From Actinoplanes solisilvae (GTDB lineage Bacteria; Actinomycetota; Actinomycetes; Mycobacteriales; Micromonosporaceae), in contig NZ_RJAC01000025.1 in assembly GCF_003999975.1 (NCBI RefSeq), forward strand, positions 1-64,000: a stretch of DNA of 64,000 bases. Reading direction: 5' to 3'. The notes beneath the pieces were generated by a model that saw only the letters and a list, made by a program, of their open reading frames with translations, made no database searches and had not been told where the DNA came from. Position 1 is the stretch's first letter, and each line of letters starts with the position of its first letter. The translations under genes and the position numbers were made by a program. Positions 61,310-64,000 of this stretch are shown piece after piece.

Positions 61310-62014
61310 CTACTGGTTCTGCGGCGGCAGGACGGCTGCCGCGACGATCACGTTGCTGACGATGGTCGCTGTGACGGTGCGGGCGACCGCTACGGCGGCA
61401 GCTTCGGCTCCCCAGTTGCCCTGCTCGAGCTTCTGGGCGCGGGTGATGACGGACGAGGTCCAGGGGATCTCGGGATCGAACTGCGGGAGCGTACGGCTTC
61501 CCGACAGCAGCGCCGCCAGCGCGGCGACTCGGGGTTGCGGCTCCACGCCGTCGACCAGCACCGCCCGTACGTCGGAGAGAAGACCGGCCCGCCGGCCGGT
61601 TCCGCCGTCCTCGAGAACCTTCATGTCGAACAGGCCTAGCGCCTTGCGGGTGGACTCGCGGATGTCGCCGCGGACGATGAGCCGGTCGAGCAACGGGCTA
61701 CGCAGGGACGGCCCGATCGCGGCGAGAGTCGCCTGCACGCCCCGGGGCTTCACGGCGACGTAGTCCCATGCCGATCGCAGGGTGTCGTCCGCGGGGGGAC
61801 GGTCCGAGACAGCCTCCACCCGGGTCGATCCACCCCAGCCGGGGATGGTTCGCACGTGTCCGCCGAGGCCGAGATCGGCGAGTACCGCACCCCCGAGCAC
61901 GTAGAAGAGCGTGTTCTCGCCGGCGATGACACCGGTGCCCCGCATCCCCGCGTTCGGCTGGAACAGGAGCAACAGGAGGTCTTCGCCCAAGGTGGCGGTC
62001 CCGAGCTGAGCCAT
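61310..62014 (-). CDS. GPP34 (GOLPH3-like) family protein
   Basis: A 234-residue protein, paralogue of 57920-58621. LGEDLLLLLFQPNAGMRGTG, VLGGAVLADLGLGGHVRTIP and VARTVTATIVSNVIVAAAVL fit the GPP34 family. ATG 62014 has GAAAGGAAGG upstream. It begins 37 bases after the MerR stop on the same strand, so regulator and GPP34 are likely co-transcribed from element 22. Confidence 0.8.
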   Translation of the reverse strand: MAQLGTATLGEDLLLLLFQPNAGMRGTGVIAGENTLFYVLGGAVLADLGLGGHVRTIPGWGGSTRVEAVSDRPPADDTLRSAWDYVAVKPRGVQATLAAIGPSLRSPLLDRLIVRGDIRESTRKALGLFDMKVLEDGGTGRRAGLLSDVRAVLVDGVEPQPRVAALAALLSGSRTLPQFDPEIPWTSSVITRAQKLEQGNWGAEAAAVAVARTVTATIVSNVIVAAAVLPPQNQ

Positions 62015-62051
62015 GAGGCCTTCCTTTCGCTTCAGGATGCGTCGCGGGTGC

Positions 62052-62801
62052 TCAGGCCGGATGGTCAAGCCCCTTTTCGCGGCGCAGGTGCTCCTGCGCG
62101 AGGACGCTGGCCCGGCCCAGCACATCGACTTGGGCGGCGTTGTAGAGACCGACGACGGCGTCGATGAACGTCTGGCGGGTGACGTGCTCGCTCTTCGACA
62201 AATGCCGGGCGGGATCGCGCAGCCAGGGATAGTCGACCAGATGCTGCGCCAGCCGCACGGCGAGCTTCTCGGCGAGGTTCTGGCGAGTCGCCTCGTCGGC
62301 GTCGGGCGGAAGGGTGTCGATGTCATGGCTGATGGGATCCGTTTCGGCGTCCACCATGTGCCGCAGGTCCTTCATCGCGTCGTCGTCGTAGAGCTGGCTG
62401 AAGACGTGGATGAGCGAGGTGTCGGACGCGGTGAGCCGCGGCGCGACCGACTCGAAGCCCGCGGGCGCGTCGGCCGGCGCCCCGTCGCGCAGAATGATCG
62501 CGATGTCGGAACGGGCCCGGCGCAGACGCTCGACCTCGGCCGCCAGGTCGGCGTCGACCTGACGCAGCACTTCCGGGGCGGGGGCGCCGCCCGAGGTGAT
62601 CGCGCCGATCCGGGAAAGGGGCACACCCAGCTCTACGAGCCGCCGGATGCGCAGGAGGACGACGAGATGCGGTACCCCGTACTGCTTGTATCCGTTCGGA
62701 CGGCGCTCGGGCTCGTCGAGCAGGCCGAGCCGGTGGTAGTGCCGAATCGTGTTCACCGTGGTGCCGGCGAGTTCCGCGAGCTCACGGGTGCTCCAGGCCA
62801 C
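62052..62801 (-). CDS. MerR-family regulator, AWST type (candidate master regulator B)
   Basis: A 249-residue MerR protein closely related to the one at 53577. The winged helix contains AWSTRELAELAGTTVNTIRH, YHRLGLLDEPERRPNGYKQY; the C-terminal part contains PPDADEATRQNLAEKLAVRL and DYPWLRDPARHL. No cysteines are visible. GTG 62801 follows AGGAAGGAACCGAC. Element 22 lies 53 bases upstream, so the gene carries the same promoter type it is proposed to control, which implies autoregulation. It leads an operon with GPP34 and a third gene. Confidence 0.85.
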   Translation of the reverse strand: MAWSTRELAELAGTTVNTIRHYHRLGLLDEPERRPNGYKQYGVPHLVVLLRIRRLVELGVPLSRIGAITSGGAPAPEVLRQVDADLAAEVERLRRARSDIAIILRDGAPADAPAGFESVAPRLTASDTSLIHVFSQLYDDDAMKDLRHMVDAETDPISHDIDTLPPDADEATRQNLAEKLAVRLAQHLVDYPWLRDPARHLSKSEHVTRQTFIDAVVGLYNAAQVDVLGRASVLAQEHLRREKGLDHPA

Positions 62802-62853
62802 GTCGGTTCCTTCCTGGGTCTGACCCGGCGGTCGGCGTCAGTTGCTGGCTCGC

Positions 62854-62884
62854 AGTCGACACCGTGTTCCCACCACAGAGTCAA
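62854..62884 (-). promoter_or_regulatory. MerR-type promoter element 22
   Basis: TTGACT, 19 bases with CTGT and AACACGGT, TCGACT on the - strand, in front of the MerR-GPP34 operon. Confidence 0.85.
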
Positions 62885-63006
62885 ATGCGCCGATGACCCG
62901 GATCTTGAAAGCTTCCTTAAGTCGCGCCCGCATTTCGAACACCGCCGTGTCCGGCTCCGTCGTCCGGGCTGGTGCGCGCGGACGTGCGCAGAAAATGGAG
63001 GCAACG

Positions 63007-63153
63007 GTGCGAAAGACTTCACGTGCCCGTACCCGGGTACTGGCGGCCATCGGCATGGCGAGCCTGGTCGGGGCGCTGGTGCGAGGACGGCGCCACGAAG
63101 GCGGTCCCGTACGGGGCGATCTATGTTTTCTGGGTGGGCAAGCGCGGCTGATC
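63007..63153 (+). pseudogene. Remnant of a small secreted protein
   Basis: GTG 63007 after GGAGGCAACG starts VRKTSRARTRVLAAIGMASL, a good signal peptide. Soon after, the frame no longer makes sense; in another frame the DNA reads EDGATKAVPYGAIYVFWVGK and RG-stop at 63152. A deletion or frameshift between the two parts is likely. Family unknown. Confidence 0.4.
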
Positions 63154-63156
63154 GCA

Positions 63157-63192
63157 GCCTCGTTGCCCGCCGTGCGTGGCGGGCAACGAGGC
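63157..63192. terminator. Hairpin terminator
   Basis: Perfect 15-bp arms GCCTCGTTGCCCGCC and GGCGGGCAACGAGGC with a six-base loop, between the secreted-protein remnant and the convergent NmrA-like gene. Confidence 0.85.
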
Positions 63193-63211
63193 CGGACTCT
63201 TGCGCCGATCT

Positions 63212-63874
63212 CTAGCGGACGTTTGCCTGGACGGCCGTGGAGATCGGTGTCGAGCCTTGGTTGAGCTCAAGAATCTGCCGCCTCAACCGGGGCTCGTGCA
63301 GTAGTTCCAGCAGAGTCGCGGCGACGTCCTCGCGGGCGATCTCGTCGTGCGGTTGGGCCGGACCGAGGGAGACCGCACCGGTTCCGGCCCGATCGACGAG
63401 CATGGACGGCCGGAGGATCAACCAGTCGAGGACGGACTCGCTGACGGTGACGTCGACCAGCTTCTTCACGGCGAAGTAGAACTCCACGTCATCGTCGAGG
63501 TGTTGCCCGCGCCCAGCCTCGGGAAGCACGGACACCAGCGTGAAACGATCCACCCCGGCCAGACTCATCGCCTCGAGGGTTCGCATCACACCGTCCCCGT
63601 CGATGGCCGAGGTGACCTCCCGGGCGCCGCCGTTCGACCCGGCGGTGTACACGACCACGTCGAATCCATTGATCATGGCGGCCAGGGAATCGGCGGTCAG
63701 GTCCGCGAGCTCGCCGACGTACGCGTCGGCGCCTTGTGCGGCGAGCTCGGCCCGCTGATCGTCGCGGCGCACGAGACCGCGGACTATGTCACCGCGGTCG
63801 GTCAGCTTCCGGGCCAGCAGCCTCCCGACCTTTCCGCTGATCCCGAAGATGAACACCTTCAATAATTCCTTCAT
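63212..63874 (-). CDS. NAD(P)H-binding NmrA/YhfK-like protein
   Basis: A 220-residue atypical short-chain dehydrogenase. VFIFGISGKVGRLLARKLTD is a Rossmann motif (GxxGxxG), VVYTAGSNGGAREV and DWLILRPSML the later conserved parts of the YhfK/NmrA group. It binds NAD(P) and may be a redox sensor or reductase. ATG 63874 is annotated, but a TTG or GTG at 63862/63856 with AAGGA upstream fits better as ribosome-binding context. Confidence 0.75.
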   Translation of the reverse strand: MKELLKVFIFGISGKVGRLLARKLTDRGDIVRGLVRRDDQRAELAAQGADAYVGELADLTADSLAAMINGFDVVVYTAGSNGGAREVTSAIDGDGVMRTLEAMSLAGVDRFTLVSVLPEAGRGQHLDDDVEFYFAVKKLVDVTVSESVLDWLILRPSMLVDRAGTGAVSLGPAQPHDEIAREDVAATLLELLHEPRLRRQILELNQGSTPISTAVQANVR

Positions 63875-64000
63875 GCGTCCCAGCCTTCTTTGGGGGATGG
63901 CACAAGTGCCGCGGAAGACGAACTGCGAGGGGGACGTGCGCTGGTCACTGTGGATCAGGGTCGCACCGGTGACGGTGCCTTCGCGTCGGTGAAAGTTCCT
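63875..64000. other. Window end, no recognised gene
   Basis: About 125 bases upstream of the NmrA-like gene. No coding match and no copy of the 31-bp element seen. Confidence 0.4.

Noticed and set aside
11408..62884. The 31-bp elements as integron attC sites or CRISPR repeats
   Set aside because: Genes lie on both strands, spacing is irregular, no integrase or cas gene is present, and each copy has promoter geometry with a fixed 19-bp spacer.

Overview
High-GC chromosomal window from an actinomycete. Support comes from paired ECF sigma factors with membrane partners, large LuxR ATPases, GPP34-family proteins, DUF2252/DUF5996 proteins, an F420-type oxidoreductase, and many GTG/TTG and leaderless starts. 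A Micromonosporaceae-like (Actinoplanes-type) host is my guess, not demonstrated. There are no rRNA or tRNA genes and no CRISPR arrays. The region looks accessory: single genes or two- to three-gene operons on both strands, mixed with truncated gene remnants.

Layout. 1-9 kb: end of a GGDEF protein, a HisN-like phosphatase, a very large membrane-anchored NACHT/pentapeptide/WD40 protein, a nucleotide-sugar-type epimerase, an RHS remnant, a secreted metallopeptidase-like protein and an LPXTG-anchored ice-binding-like protein. 9-14 kb: decayed regulators (SARP and MerR fragments), an SDR/TetR divergent pair with palindromic operators, an ADH remnant, a sigma factor/CU044_5270 pair, an enoyl-CoA hydratase. 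14-22 kb: LuxR ATPase, CPBP protease, DinB-like protein, MFS-MerR operon. 22-28 kb: an AcoX-like kinase-gcvPA-gcvPB operon, a GPP34 protein and an ECF sigma factor. 28-46 kb: F420/PPOX protein, second LuxR ATPase, zinc/quinone oxidoreductase, amidohydrolase, aldo/keto reductase, two secreted S33 peptidases, DUF2252, thioesterase, methyltransferase, LtrA, FAD monooxygenase, CPBP. 46-64 kb: hydrolase/DUF5996, a broken SARP, a YjdJ/YjdI-like pair, third LuxR ATPase, MerR, LLM oxidoreductase, an ankyrin-epoxide hydrolase fusion, two GPP34 proteins, second oxidoreductase copy, second MerR, NmrA-like protein.

The most striking feature is a repeated 31-bp promoter element found 22 times on both strands. 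It has a -35 hexamer close to TTGACT, exactly 19 bp, then a -10-like hexamer ending in T. Inside is a dyad of the form ACYGTGT-N7-ACACGGT, centred near spacer base 8. This is the geometry of MerR-family operator-promoters such as the mer promoter. In five genes the start codon lies 7-8 bases after the -10, where transcription would begin, so those mRNAs would be leaderless. I infer one dispersed regulon, probably run by two related MerR proteins at 53577-54314 and 62052-62801. The second has its own copy of the element and forms an apparent operon with a GPP34 protein. A third relative is a pseudogene near 9.6 kb. Members include oxidoreductases, hydrolases, CPBP proteases, a sigma factor, an MFS exporter and an acetyltransferase/Fe-S pair, with several paralogue pairs where both members carry the element.
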